DNA of 13,857 nt, from contig DATCPY010000078.1 of the NCBI GenBank assembly GCA_036569845.1, positions 1 through 13,857 on the forward strand, given 5' to 3'. Every line of letters starts with the position of its first letter. Positions within the stretch are counted from its first letter, which is position 1. The translations under genes and the position numbers were made by a program. Source of the stretch: UBA4735 sp036569845. GTDB taxonomy: Bacteria > Chloroflexota > Limnocylindria > P2-11E. This document shows positions 1 to 7,213 of this stretch, piece after piece. The notes below the pieces were generated by a model, which saw only the letters and a program-made list of their open reading frames with translations, was not told the DNA's origin and did no database searches.

Positions 1-1250
1 ACGTGGCTCTGCACCGCCTGCGCGATCGCGATGAGGTGGCGGTTGCCGGCCTCGTGGCCGTAGCGGTCATTCACATCCTTGAGCGAGTCGCTGTCGATCA
101 CGAGCAGCGACAGCGGCCGTCCGCCACGCTTCGCGCGCTCGATCTCCTCGTGGAGCCGGGCGCGGAAGTGGCGGCCGTTGTACACGCCGGTGAGCTCATC
201 GGTGACCGAGAGCCGCCGAACGGCCTCGTGTGCCGCCGCGGCCGAGATCGCGAGCGATGCCTGGCTCGCGAGCGTCTGCGCGAAGCGGTAGTGCTCCGAC
301 GTGAACGCGTTCACACCCATCTTCACCGCGCGAATGACCCCGAGGAGCCGCTGATCGGCGACGAGCGGAACGACGATCGCGGACTTGCGATCGAGCGGGA
401 CGCCGGCCACCGGCACGACGCGCTCGTCGGCGACCGCATCCGCGATCAGTGCCGGCTCGCGATGCTCGGCGGTCCACCCGACGATCCCCTCGCCGAGCTT
501 CACCTTCGTCCCGCGGACCGTGGTCTCATAGTCCGGCGAGTAGTAGCGCGGGTCGAACACCATGGTCGCGACCTCGAGCCACTGAGTGTCCTCGTCCCAG
601 AGGAACACGGCGGTCGAGTCCGCGGTCGTGACGCGTTGGAACGCATCGACGATCGTTTGGAGCGTGCCGTCGCGGTCGAGCTGCGCGGCGTGCCGGGCCA
701 CCTCGTTCACGGCCTGCAGCTCGGCGATGTCGCTGCGGCGCGAGGTGTGCTCGCGCGCGTGCATGAGCGCCAGCGATACGAGCCCGGCGAACGCGGAGAG
801 CAGCCGCTCGTCCTGCAGGGAGAACGCGTCGGTCTTGGGGCTCTGCACTGTCAGCACGCCGAGCAGGTCCCCGCGCGCGATGAACGGCACGCAGATCTCC
901 GATCGGGCCGTCGTGGTGACCGCGATGTAGCGCGGATCGGACTGCACGTCGCCGACGTTGACGACGCTCCGTGACCGGGCGCAGGCACCGGTCAGACCGC
1001 GCTCGATGCTCATCCGGTAGTTCGTGACGGCCGGGTCGTCACTGCCCTCGCCCGCGGCGGCAGCGGAGTGCAGCTCGTTCTTCTCGGGATCGAACAGCAG
1101 CACGTAGCGGATCGCGTAGCCGAACTGCTCGCCGAGGATCTCGGTCGTTTGGGCGAGCACGCTCGCCTCGTTCGTCGCCGCGTTCAGCAGCGACTCAGCG
1201 GCGCGCATGAGCAGGGACAGCTCGTTCGCCCGTGGGGTCATTAGTGCCAT
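1..1250 (-). CDS. GAF-GAF-GGDEF signalling protein, partial (3' end outside the window)
   Basis: The frame is open for 416 codons and runs off the left edge without a stop. Two GAF-like sensory domains lie at about residues 14-165 and 186-340 (for example LGVLTVQSP and LLGVIRAVK). The beginning of a diguanylate-cyclase domain follows from about residue 345: LTGVYNGRHF, then DSDSLKDVNDRYGHEAGN at about 386-403, which matches the Mg/GTP-binding D-x-D...ND-x-x-GH-x-x-G region. The GG(D/E)EF signature itself would lie beyond the edge, so cyclase activity cannot be judged. No signal peptide or membrane segment is visible, so a cytoplasmic sensor producing cyclic-di-GMP is the family expectation. 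The ATG at 1250 is preceded by TAAGGT and 7 bases, readable as a weak ribosome site or as a -10 box of a leaderless start. An ATG at codon 4 is an alternative. The propeller gene lies upstream on the same strand, 61 bases away. Confidence 0.88.
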   Translation of the reverse strand, partial: MALMTPRANELSLLMRAAESLLNAATNEASVLAQTTEILGEQFGYAIRYVLLFDPEKNELHSAAAAGEGSDDPAVTNYRMSIERGLTGACARSRSVVNVGDVQSDPRYIAVTTTARSEICVPFIARGDLLGVLTVQSPKTDAFSLQDERLLSAFAGLVSLALMHAREHTSRRSDIAELQAVNEVARHAAQLDRDGTLQTIVDAFQRVTTADSTAVFLWDEDTQWLEVATMVFDPRYYSPDYETTVRGTKVKLGEGIVGWTAEHREPALIADAVADERVVPVAGVPLDRKSAIVVPLVADQRLLGVIRAVKMGVNAFTSEHYRFAQTLASQASLAISAAAAHEAVRRLSVTDELTGVYNGRHFRARLHEEIERAKRGGRPLSLLVIDSDSLKDVNDRYGHEAGNRHLIAIAQAVQSH

Positions 1251-1257
1251 GTCACAA

Positions 1258-1263
1258 ACCTTA
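1258..1263 (-). promoter_or_regulatory. Possible -10 element (TAAGGT) or weak Shine-Dalgarno before the GAF-GGDEF gene
   Basis: On the minus strand TAAGGT sits exactly 7 bases before the ATG at 1250. It fits the TANNNT -10 pattern of leaderless genes, but its AAGG core could equally pair weakly with 16S rRNA. No -35 consensus lies at the usual distance. The 61-base gap to the propeller gene also holds the palindrome GGACGTCC. The two readings cannot be separated from sequence alone. Confidence 0.3.
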
Positions 1264-1311
1264 CGTGCGGCGGTGCGGCTCGAGCCTTCCGCGCGAGGGA
1301 GTACGGACGTC

Positions 1312-2352
1312 CTAGTGCACGAGCCGTGCGGGGACACCCGCTAGGGGGAGAGTCCGCACGGTCTTCCCCGATCTTCCATCCAGCACCAAGAGCTGGGCCG
1401 GATCGCGCTTCGCCATGACGATCTCGTCGCCGCCGGCCAACGGTCCGCAATCGGTCCCGACCGGAGCGCTCTTCAGATCGGTGCCGACGACGTAACGGCG
1501 GACTGCCGTGCCGAACGTCGTGCATAGGTGGATCGTCCCGTCGGCGCTCGCGACCGCTTGCAGACCGATGAAGAGCTGCTGGCGCCCGAGGCCCTGCGGG
1601 AACGGCGCCTGGAGCGCGATGTCGCTCCAGTGCAGCGGATCGGTCACCACGTAGACCCGCAGGCCCGCGCCGCCGCCGAACCCGCCATCGAACGCGACGA
1701 TCCCGGTCCGCTCGGCGCTGATCCGGAACGCGGTAGGCGCGACGAGCGAGCCACGCGGAAGGGCGAGACGGGACGTCACGGCGCGGGTGTTCACGTCGAT
1801 GAACGCGACCTGCAGCCGCTGCGGATCGCCGAGCGGAACGAGCAGCGCGCTGCCGCGGAGGACGGCCGGCCCGGCCGTCATCGGGAAGATGATCGGATCG
1901 GCGGCCTTCTTCGTCGCAAGATCGATGGGCACGACCGAGCTCTGGATGTTCGTGACCGTCACCGCGAAGAGCGTGCGGCCATCAGCGGTCGGGACGAGCG
2001 AGACGATGGCGGGGCCGCCCAGGTCCACGGCTCCGAACTGCGACCCGGTGGTCGCGTCGAGCAGCACGATCTTCCCGCCATCGAGCCCGACGTACAGCGA
2101 GCGCCGGTCCGGTGACAGCGCCATCGCCGTGATCCGGCCACCGGCGTCGAACAGCTGGCGCGTGCCGGCTGTCAGGTCGATCGCCTCGATCTCCTGCGCA
2201 TCGGTCTCGTCGGTGCTGCGCGAGATGGCCACGAAGACCACCGAGCGTGCCGCCGTCGGGGGCGCGAGCGGGCCGAGGCCGAGTACGTACGCGACCCCGG
2301 CCGCGAGGAGCAACAGGACGAGGACGCCGAAGGCGATGAGCGGTCGGCGCAC
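1312..2352 (-). CDS. Membrane-anchored beta-propeller-like (YVTN/WD-type) protein of unknown function
   Basis: The product is 346 aa when started at GTG 2352. A GAGG ribosome site lies 5 bases upstream of it. The longer reading frame into the opposite gene is an unlikely extension. An uncleaved signal anchor is obvious at about residues 4-26 (PLIAFGVLVLLLLAAGVAYVL) behind two arginines, so the rest should face outward. The body has repeating beta-rich blades of the kind found in YVTN-like propellers: ITAMALSPDRRSLYVGLDGG, then IVLLDATTGSQ, and later QLLVLDGRSGKTV. Two cysteines in the C-terminal part (HLCTTF and TDCGPL) could form a disulfide. No catalytic motif is recognisable. Such proteins act as scaffolds or ligand binders, but the substrate cannot be inferred. 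It lies divergent to the sulfite-oxidase-like gene and upstream of the GAF-GGDEF gene on the same strand. Confidence 0.8.
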   Translation of the reverse strand: MRRPLIAFGVLVLLLLAAGVAYVLGLGPLAPPTAARSVVFVAISRSTDETDAQEIEAIDLTAGTRQLFDAGGRITAMALSPDRRSLYVGLDGGKIVLLDATTGSQFGAVDLGGPAIVSLVPTADGRTLFAVTVTNIQSSVVPIDLATKKAADPIIFPMTAGPAVLRGSALLVPLGDPQRLQVAFIDVNTRAVTSRLALPRGSLVAPTAFRISAERTGIVAFDGGFGGGAGLRVYVVTDPLHWSDIALQAPFPQGLGRQQLFIGLQAVASADGTIHLCTTFGTAVRRYVVGTDLKSAPVGTDCGPLAGGDEIVMAKRDPAQLLVLDGRSGKTVRTLPLAGVPARLVH

Positions 2353-2377
2353 TACAGCCTCAGTATGGAGAGCGCCA
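2353..2377. promoter_or_regulatory. 25-bp divergent intergenic region holding two opposing ribosome-binding sites
   Basis: Only 25 bp separate GTG 2352 (minus) from GTG 2378 (plus). On the plus strand GGAG at 2367-2370 lies 7 bases before the sulfite-oxidase start. On the minus strand GAGG lies 5 bases before the propeller start. These sites decide both starts. There is no room for two -10/-35 promoters here, so transcription start sites must lie inside the opposite coding sequences. Confidence 0.65.
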
Positions 2378-3376
2378 GTGGACGACCGCGTGATCGTGAC
2401 CCGTGAGCCGTTCAACGCGGAGACGCGGCTCGACTTGCAGGACGGACCGATCACCCCATCGGCCCGCCACTACGTCCGCAGCCACTTCGCCTTCCCCGAT
2501 CCCCCGCCCGCGATCGCGATCGGCGGCGCGGTCCGCACACCGCGTTCCATCTCGCTCGCCGAGCTGCGCGAGCTACCCGCGCGGACCGCCGCGGTGACCC
2601 TCGAGTGCGCGGGCAACGGTCGGTCGTTCCTGCGGCCGCCGGCGCCCGGCGAGCAGTGGCAGCTCGGAGCGGTGAGCACCGCGGAGTGGACGGGGGTATC
2701 CCTTCGCTCGCTCCTCGAGCCGGCCGGCCTCTCGGCAGCGGTCATCGAGATCCTCTTCCGTGGCGCCGACGCGGGCACCCCGGCTGGGACGACCGCCCGC
2801 ATCACGTACGAGCGATCGCTGCCGCTGGACCGCGCGCTCGCCGACGACGTGCTCGTCGCGTACGCGATGAACGGCGCGCCGATCCCGCCGGAGCACGGTG
2901 CGCCGACCCGGCTGATCGTGCCGGCGTGGTACGGGATGGCCTCGGTGAAGTGGCTCGCGGAGATCGTCGCCTTGGAGCGGCCGTTCACCGGCTTCTATCA
3001 GTCGGAGCGCTACGTCGTCGGCGACCGGCCGCTGCGCCAGATGCGGCCGCGAGCGGTGATCGCCGGGCCGCTGGGCGACGTCCCCGCCGGAGCGACGACG
3101 ATGCGCGGGTATGCCTGGTCCGGTCGCGGGGGCATCACGCGCGTCGAGATCTCCACGGACGGCGGCGCGACCTGGCGCGACGCGACGCTCGGCCCGCAGG
3201 CCTCCCCGGCCGCGTGGCGGGAGTGGCGCAGCGAGTGGAGCGCAACGCCCGGCGAGCATCAGCTCCTCGCGCGCGCGACCGACGCGAGCGGCGAGGCGCA
3301 ACCGCAGACGCAGCGTCGCGACCCGCTCGGCTATGAGAACAACGCGGCCCAGCCGGTGCGGGTCTATGCGCGCTGA
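2378..3376 (+). CDS. Sulfite-oxidase-family molybdopterin enzyme, no export signal
   Basis: The product is 332 aa. GTG 2378 was chosen for its GGAG site; the open frame upstream merely runs antisense to the neighbouring gene. The N-terminal half is the oxidoreductase molybdopterin-binding domain, with PFNAETRL and RHYVRSHFAFP at about 11-40 (canonical in the family). LECAGNGR follows, in which Cys77 should be the thiolate ligand of molybdenum, then GAVSTAEWTGVSL and PTRLIVPAWYGMASVKWL. From about residue 205 comes the Mo-cofactor dimerisation, Ig-like domain (ISTDGGATW). No heme domain and no Tat or Sec signal is present, so the protein is probably cytoplasmic, unlike periplasmic MsrP (YedY). 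Members oxidise sulfite or reduce oxidised sulfur or nitrogen compounds. The substrate here is unknown, and no electron-transfer partner lies next to the gene. Confidence 0.9.
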   Translation: MDDRVIVTREPFNAETRLDLQDGPITPSARHYVRSHFAFPDPPPAIAIGGAVRTPRSISLAELRELPARTAAVTLECAGNGRSFLRPPAPGEQWQLGAVSTAEWTGVSLRSLLEPAGLSAAVIEILFRGADAGTPAGTTARITYERSLPLDRALADDVLVAYAMNGAPIPPEHGAPTRLIVPAWYGMASVKWLAEIVALERPFTGFYQSERYVVGDRPLRQMRPRAVIAGPLGDVPAGATTMRGYAWSGRGGITRVEISTDGGATWRDATLGPQASPAAWREWRSEWSATPGEHQLLARATDASGEAQPQTQRRDPLGYENNAAQPVRVYAR

Positions 3377-3442
3377 CGGCGTCGAGGCCACCGCGATCGG
3401 AGCGGCCGAAGAGGGCCGTCGTCGCCCAGGAGAACGCGAGGC

Positions 3443-4513
3443 TTAAGACGCGGCCGAGCTGACGTCCAGCGAACGCGAAGATCGCGCCGATAGGGAGCAT
3501 GCGCCGGGGTGTCCCAGGAGCCATGCCGCCACGTCGTCGATCACCGCCTGCGCGCCCGCGATATTGGATTCGGCGCCCGAGTGCGGGTTCAGCTGCGTGC
3601 CGTCGACGCCGTCGGCGACGCGCCCGGCCGCTCGGTCGTAGACCGGTCTCTTCGCGGGATTGCGTCCGTCGAACCAGGCGCGCGCGTCGCGCGACGCCGC
3701 CGCGTACCGCGGGTCGCCGGTGACCTCGGCCAACCGGCCCAGCGAGAATGCCGCGGAGGCTGCCCCGTACGGCTGGACCATCGGGAGATCGAAACCGGCC
3801 GCGACGAGCGGCACGAGGTACGCGTCCGCGCTGCGGCGCGCGAGGTCGATGAGATCGCGGCGGTCGAGCGCCGCGCCCGCTGTCGCGAGCACGCCTTCCT
3901 GGATGTGCCCCCACAGATGTGGCTCGGTGGCATCGTGCGCGTCGAGCAGCACGTCTCCGCGACGCTGCGACGCGATGTCGTCGCACCAGCGCGCGATGTC
4001 GGCGCGTGAGTCCCCGGCGTCGAGCGCCGCGAGGATCTGCACCGCGCGCGCATCTGATCCGACGGGCCGTTCATCGAATGAGGCTTTCGCCCGCTCGTAG
4101 TCGGCGCGCGCGCGCTCGTCGCCGAAGACGCGCCACACCTTCGCCATTCCGCGAGCGCCTCGGGCCTGCCAGAACGACGCGCCGTCTGCCTGCGAGGTGA
4201 TCCCGTCGGTATTGCGAACGCCGGTCCAGTCGAGCACGAAGTTCACGAAGCGCCCGTCGTCCTGCTGCATCCAGCGGCAGAACGCGAGCAGCCCTTCCAC
4301 CCAGTCACGCGCGACCGGGAGCTTGGTCTGCTCCCAGAGATCGCTCCATAGAACGAGCGCTCGCGCCGCGTCGTCGATGCAGGCGACGCCCTCGACCCCA
4401 CTTTCGCGGGCGCCGAAGTGCTCGCCGGTCTCATCCGCGTAGATCGCGAGGCCGAACGCACGCTGGTCGTCGAGCTCGAGCGGTCGCGCCAGGGCCGCGA
4501 GACGGGTCAGCAT
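3443..4513 (-). CDS. Six-hairpin ((alpha/alpha)6-type) glycosidase-like protein linked to GH130
   Basis: The product is 356 aa. The ATG at 4513 overlaps the stop of the upstream GH130 gene by 7 bases, implying translational coupling. Helical repeats run through the whole length. Landmarks are VACIDDAARALVLW at about 43-56 and LNPHSGAESNIAG at about 308-320. I recognise the pair (a DD-A-R-AL motif near the N terminus and N-x-x-(S/Q)GAES near the C terminus) from uncharacterised six-hairpin proteins encoded beside GT4 glycosyltransferases and GH130 enzymes. No signal peptide is seen, so it should act in the cytoplasm. Asp47, Asp48 and Glu315 are natural candidates for catalysis or sugar binding, but that is inference. 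It could hydrolyse, trim or bind the oligosaccharide handled by the two upstream genes. The last 20 or so residues are Ser/Arg-rich and probably disordered. Fold assignment is moderately sure; function is not known. Confidence 0.75.
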   Translation of the reverse strand: MLTRLAALARPLELDDQRAFGLAIYADETGEHFGARESGVEGVACIDDAARALVLWSDLWEQTKLPVARDWVEGLLAFCRWMQQDDGRFVNFVLDWTGVRNTDGITSQADGASFWQARGARGMAKVWRVFGDERARADYERAKASFDERPVGSDARAVQILAALDAGDSRADIARWCDDIASQRRGDVLLDAHDATEPHLWGHIQEGVLATAGAALDRRDLIDLARRSADAYLVPLVAAGFDLPMVQPYGAASAAFSLGRLAEVTGDPRYAAASRDARAWFDGRNPAKRPVYDRAAGRVADGVDGTQLNPHSGAESNIAGAQAVIDDVAAWLLGHPGACSLSARSSRSLDVSSAAS

Positions 4514-5694
4514 GGCTCGAGGCTGTCGAGGATCTCCTGGACATCGAAGTCCGCGGCAGCGACGACCGAGTCCGCGGCGCCGTAGTACAGCCGGATGTGG
4601 TCGCGATGCGCGTCGAGCCGGATGTGCCCGCAGGAGAAGACCGTGTCGTTGAACAGCCCGGTGGTCTCGTAGACCTCGGTCGGCTTGAGGATCGGCTTCG
4701 GCGAGCGCGCGATGACCTTGCGCGGATCGTCGATATCCATCAGCAGTGCGCCCATCGCGTAGGTCGTGTTCCGGTCGACGCCGTGGTACAGCTCGAGCCA
4801 GCCCCGCTCGGTGCGGAACGGGACCGCTGACGCGCCGGTCCGGAGCTCGTCCCAGCGCTCCCAGCGCGGCATCGCGAGCGGCTCGTGGCCACCCCACTCC
4901 TTCATGTCGTCGGAGAACGCGATCCAGATGCCGAAGATCCGCGCGAACGACTGCGGCATGGGCCGCGTGAGCGCCACGTACTTGCCGCCGATCTTCTCGG
5001 GGAAGATCACGACATCCTTGTGGTCGGGCAGCAAGATGACGCCCTTCCGGTCGAAGGTGATGAAGTCCGCCGTCACAGCGAGGCTCGTCGTGATCCCCCA
5101 GCGCGACACCGAGACGTAGGTCACGTGGAACATGCCGTCGATGAACGTGATCCGGGGGTCCTCGACGCCGTACTCCTCGAGCGCGACCAGTGGCCCGAGG
5201 GCCACGTGCGGCTCGACCGTGAAATGCACGCCATCGCGCGAGCGCGCGACACGCAGATGCGAGATCTGCGCGAGGAAGTCCTGGTACCCCTCGTTGACCA
5301 TGCGCAGTGAGCCGGTCGAGTTCTGGTAGCGGATGGACCGCGGATCGCGGAGATCCAGACCCGGAAGGTCCTTCGGGATGTAGACGACGCGCACGGACGG
5401 CGGCTCCGTGGAGGCGTCCATGTAGGCCATACCGATGACGTCGTCCTTCGTGTACTGATGCGGCAGCGGCTTCTGCACCGGGTGCGGCCCACTGAAGTCC
5501 AACGTGAACGCCCCCGGCGGCAGGTCCACATCGGTGCGCGGGCGCTCGGCGACCCGCAGCAGCAGGATGACCTCGTCCTCGAGTACGGCCGCGGCGGCGT
5601 TGAACACCGACACGACCTCAAGCGCGGCCTGCGACGGCGGCACGTCCTTCGCTGAGAGGAGCGGGTTCTGGGCGAGACGCTTGCCGAGGTCCAC
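4507..5694 (-). CDS. GH130-family glycoside phosphorylase/hydrolase (probable beta-mannoside-active)
   Basis: The product is 395 aa from GTG 5694 (VDLGKRLAQNPLL). A TTG at 5712 that overlaps the stop of the upstream gene is an equally legal in-frame start, so the first residues are uncertain. The five-bladed GH130 propeller is recognisable: VFNAAAAVL and LLLRVAE at about 30-50, ISHLRVARSRDGVHF at 144-158, YGVEDPRITFIDG around 175-187, YHGVD, and FNDTVFSCGHIR near the end. Asp179 in the EDPR motif corresponds to the conserved acid that protonates the glycosidic bond. Characterised family members phosphorolyse or hydrolyse beta-1,4- or beta-1,2-mannosides. With GDP-mannose-derived donors some run in the synthetic direction. 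Which linkage applies here cannot be told from sequence. No signal peptide is present, so the enzyme is cytoplasmic. It is the middle gene of a GT4-GH130-six-hairpin unit. Confidence 0.9.
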   Translation of the reverse strand: MDLGKRLAQNPLLSAKDVPPSQAALEVVSVFNAAAAVLEDEVILLLRVAERPRTDVDLPPGAFTLDFSGPHPVQKPLPHQYTKDDVIGMAYMDASTEPPSVRVVYIPKDLPGLDLRDPRSIRYQNSTGSLRMVNEGYQDFLAQISHLRVARSRDGVHFTVEPHVALGPLVALEEYGVEDPRITFIDGMFHVTYVSVSRWGITTSLAVTADFITFDRKGVILLPDHKDVVIFPEKIGGKYVALTRPMPQSFARIFGIWIAFSDDMKEWGGHEPLAMPRWERWDELRTGASAVPFRTERGWLELYHGVDRNTTYAMGALLMDIDDPRKVIARSPKPILKPTEVYETTGLFNDTVFSCGHIRLDAHRDHIRLYYGAADSVVAAADFDVQEILDSLEPC

Positions 5695-5708
5695 CCGTTC
5701 GGCGGTCC

Positions 5709-6890
5709 TCAAACGGCGACGAGCGGCCCCTGGGCCCCGTTGGCCTGGGGCTCCAGGACGTGCTGGGTCAGCGCGAGCACGCGCCGCCCGACGGCCGGCC
5801 ACGCGGTCTGCCGCCCGTACGCGTAGGCGCGGCGCTCGAGCCGCTGCTTCAGCTCTGGGTCGCCGAGGATCCGCTGCACCGCGGCGGCGATGGCCGGCGC
5901 GTCGCGGAAGGGCACGACGATGCCGCGCTCGTCGGCCAACGCTTCGATCGCGTGCAGGTAGGGCGTGGACACGATCGCCTTCCCCGCCCCGAGCGCATAC
6001 GCGAGCGTGCCACTCGTGATCTGGTTCGGATCCAGATACGGCGTCACGTAGACGTCGGTCGCGAGAAGGTAGCCAACGATGTCGCGCTGGGCGAGGTATT
6101 CGTTCACGAAGCCGATGTGGCCGGTCATGCCGCGGTCTTCGGCGGCGCGCTCGAGCGTGTTGCGATACGTCTCGCCCTGCTGTTTCAACAGCTCGGGGTG
6201 GGTCTGGCCGACGATGAGATACAGGGCGTCGGGGTGGCGCTCCACGATGGCCGGCATCGCCTCGATGACGAACTCGAGGCCCTTCCGGGGATCGACGAGG
6301 CCGAAGGTCGAAATGATGGTGCGGCCCTCTACGCCGAGCTTCGTCTTCAGCCGGTGGCGTCCGGTCGGCTCGATGGCCGGCATCCCATGCGGGATCACGA
6401 CCGGCGTCTTCGTGATGCCGTAGTCGGAGACGAGGAGGCGCGCCGCAGTGTGGGCCATCACGATGACCTCGTTGCTGCGCGATGCGATGAGCCGCACGGC
6501 ATCGCGCATCGACTCCGACGGACTCGGCGGGACGCTGTGCAGCGTCACCATGACCGGTTTGCGCAGCTCTTGGAGGAACGGCCGGAGGTGATCCTCGTAG
6601 ACGCCATCCTTCCAGACCCCGTAGAGCCCGAACTCGTGTTGGATGTTCACGACGTCAATGTTCGACGCGTTGAGCAGGGCTGCGGCAGAGCGGTACGACT
6701 CCGGCTCCCGCTGCCTGATGCGGCTCTTGACCTCGGGGCCGTACGCGCGGGCGCTGTTGGGCTCATCGATCGCGACGACCGAGCAACGGACCGTCGGGTC
6801 GGCCGCTTTCACAGCGGCCATGACGTCCGCGGTGAACGTCGCAATGCCGCAGCGACGAGGAATGGACGATGAGACGAATGCGATCCGCAT
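5709..6890 (-). CDS. GT4-family (GT-B fold) glycosyltransferase
   Basis: The product is 393 aa starting MRIAFVSSSIPRRCGIATFT, the typical N terminus of a GT4 subgroup often found beside GH130 genes. The acceptor-side Rossmann domain contains VNIQHEFGLYG at about 81-91. The donor domain has IPHGMP (167-171), TFGLVDPRKGLEFVIEAM (195-212), and TPYLDPNQITSGTLAYALGAGKAIVSTP (283-310). The last stretch is the nucleotide-sugar site, though the usual E-x(7)-E is altered and Glu316 follows in YLHAIEAL. It should transfer a sugar from a nucleotide-activated donor in the cytoplasm; donor and acceptor are unknown. ATG 6890 is preferred over ATG 6899 because TAGCAT lies 7 bases before it and neither has a ribosome site. 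The open frame further upstream overlaps the small acidic gene and is not credible. Its stop abuts or overlaps the GH130 start. Confidence 0.9.
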   Translation of the reverse strand: MRIAFVSSSIPRRCGIATFTADVMAAVKAADPTVRCSVVAIDEPNSARAYGPEVKSRIRQREPESYRSAAALLNASNIDVVNIQHEFGLYGVWKDGVYEDHLRPFLQELRKPVMVTLHSVPPSPSESMRDAVRLIASRSNEVIVMAHTAARLLVSDYGITKTPVVIPHGMPAIEPTGRHRLKTKLGVEGRTIISTFGLVDPRKGLEFVIEAMPAIVERHPDALYLIVGQTHPELLKQQGETYRNTLERAAEDRGMTGHIGFVNEYLAQRDIVGYLLATDVYVTPYLDPNQITSGTLAYALGAGKAIVSTPYLHAIEALADERGIVVPFRDAPAIAAAVQRILGDPELKQRLERRAYAYGRQTAWPAVGRRVLALTQHVLEPQANGAQGPLVAV

Positions 6891-6897
6891 GCTGACC

Positions 6898-6929
6898 ATG
6901 CTAAATGTCAGTGGGCGCTTGCTTGTCAA
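6898..6929 (-). promoter_or_regulatory. Candidate promoter for the GT4-GH130-six-hairpin unit
   Basis: The minus strand carries a perfect TTGACA at 6929-6924. The best -10 candidates downstream are TTTAGC (6905-6900, spacer 18) and TAGCAT (6903-6898, spacer 20). TAGCAT is followed by 7 bases and then ATG 6890, which would give a leaderless transcript; no ribosome site is visible for this gene. The -35 overlaps the stop codon of the small upstream gene. The 20-base spacer is longer than optimal, which lowers confidence. Confidence 0.45.
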
Positions 6930-7162
6930 CCGCGCGCGGTCGGACTCCGTTGCGCTTTCGACTCTTGCTCGAGCACCACCTCGCCCGGACCGGGCGCATC
7001 TGCCTCCAGTGGACCGCCACGGCCGATCGCGCCGGGCAGCTCGATCTCGGAGACGACATCCGTGTCCTGACTCGTCGGGATCCGCTCGTCGACGCTCTTG
7101 CTCTTCCGTTCCGCGGTCTCGAGATCGTCCGATTCGCGCGCGGTCGACTTGTCGGCTGGCAT
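6926..7162 (-). CDS. Small acidic, probably disordered protein of unknown function
   Basis: The product is 78 aa beginning MPADKSTARESDDLETAERK. I accept it as real because a near-perfect Shine-Dalgarno sequence, AAGGGAGG, lies 6 bases before the ATG on the minus strand, the best ribosome site in this half of the window. It also sits in a co-directional gene run. The composition is rich in Glu, Asp, Ser, Arg and Pro with almost no hydrophobic core and no cysteine, so it is likely intrinsically disordered. I recognise no family. A longer frame on the opposite strand (6905-7168) covers the same DNA but has no comparable start signal. The gene lies 51 bases downstream of the metal transporter and just before the glycosyltransferase promoter. 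A role as accessory factor of either neighbour is only a guess. Confidence 0.6.
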   Translation of the reverse strand: MPADKSTARESDDLETAERKSKSVDERIPTSQDTDVVSEIELPGAIGRGGPLEADAPGPGEVVLEQESKAQRSPTARG

Positions 7163-7213
7163 GGCTGACCTCCCTTATCGGCAGGCCGGTACTGGAGCAT
7201 TCGCTGTGCCGCT

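Noticed and set aside
1787..2377. N-terminal extension of the sulfite-oxidase-like frame
   Set aside because: The extension is antisense to the propeller gene, while GTG 2378 has a good GGAG site and begins the family's normal N terminus.
3403..3418. Possible hairpin terminator in the convergent gap 3377-3442 (CGGCC, 6-base loop, GGCCG)
   Set aside because: The stem is only 5 bp with no T-run on either strand, which is expected by chance at this G+C.
4514..4897. N-terminal extension of the six-hairpin frame into the GH130 gene
   Set aside because: The extension is Arg/Ala-rich shadow of GH130 in another frame. The ATG at 4513 overlaps the GH130 stop in the usual coupled manner.
5760..6872. 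370-codon plus-strand open frame
   Set aside because: It lies wholly antisense to the GT4 gene, with His/Arg/Asp-rich shadow translation and no start signal.
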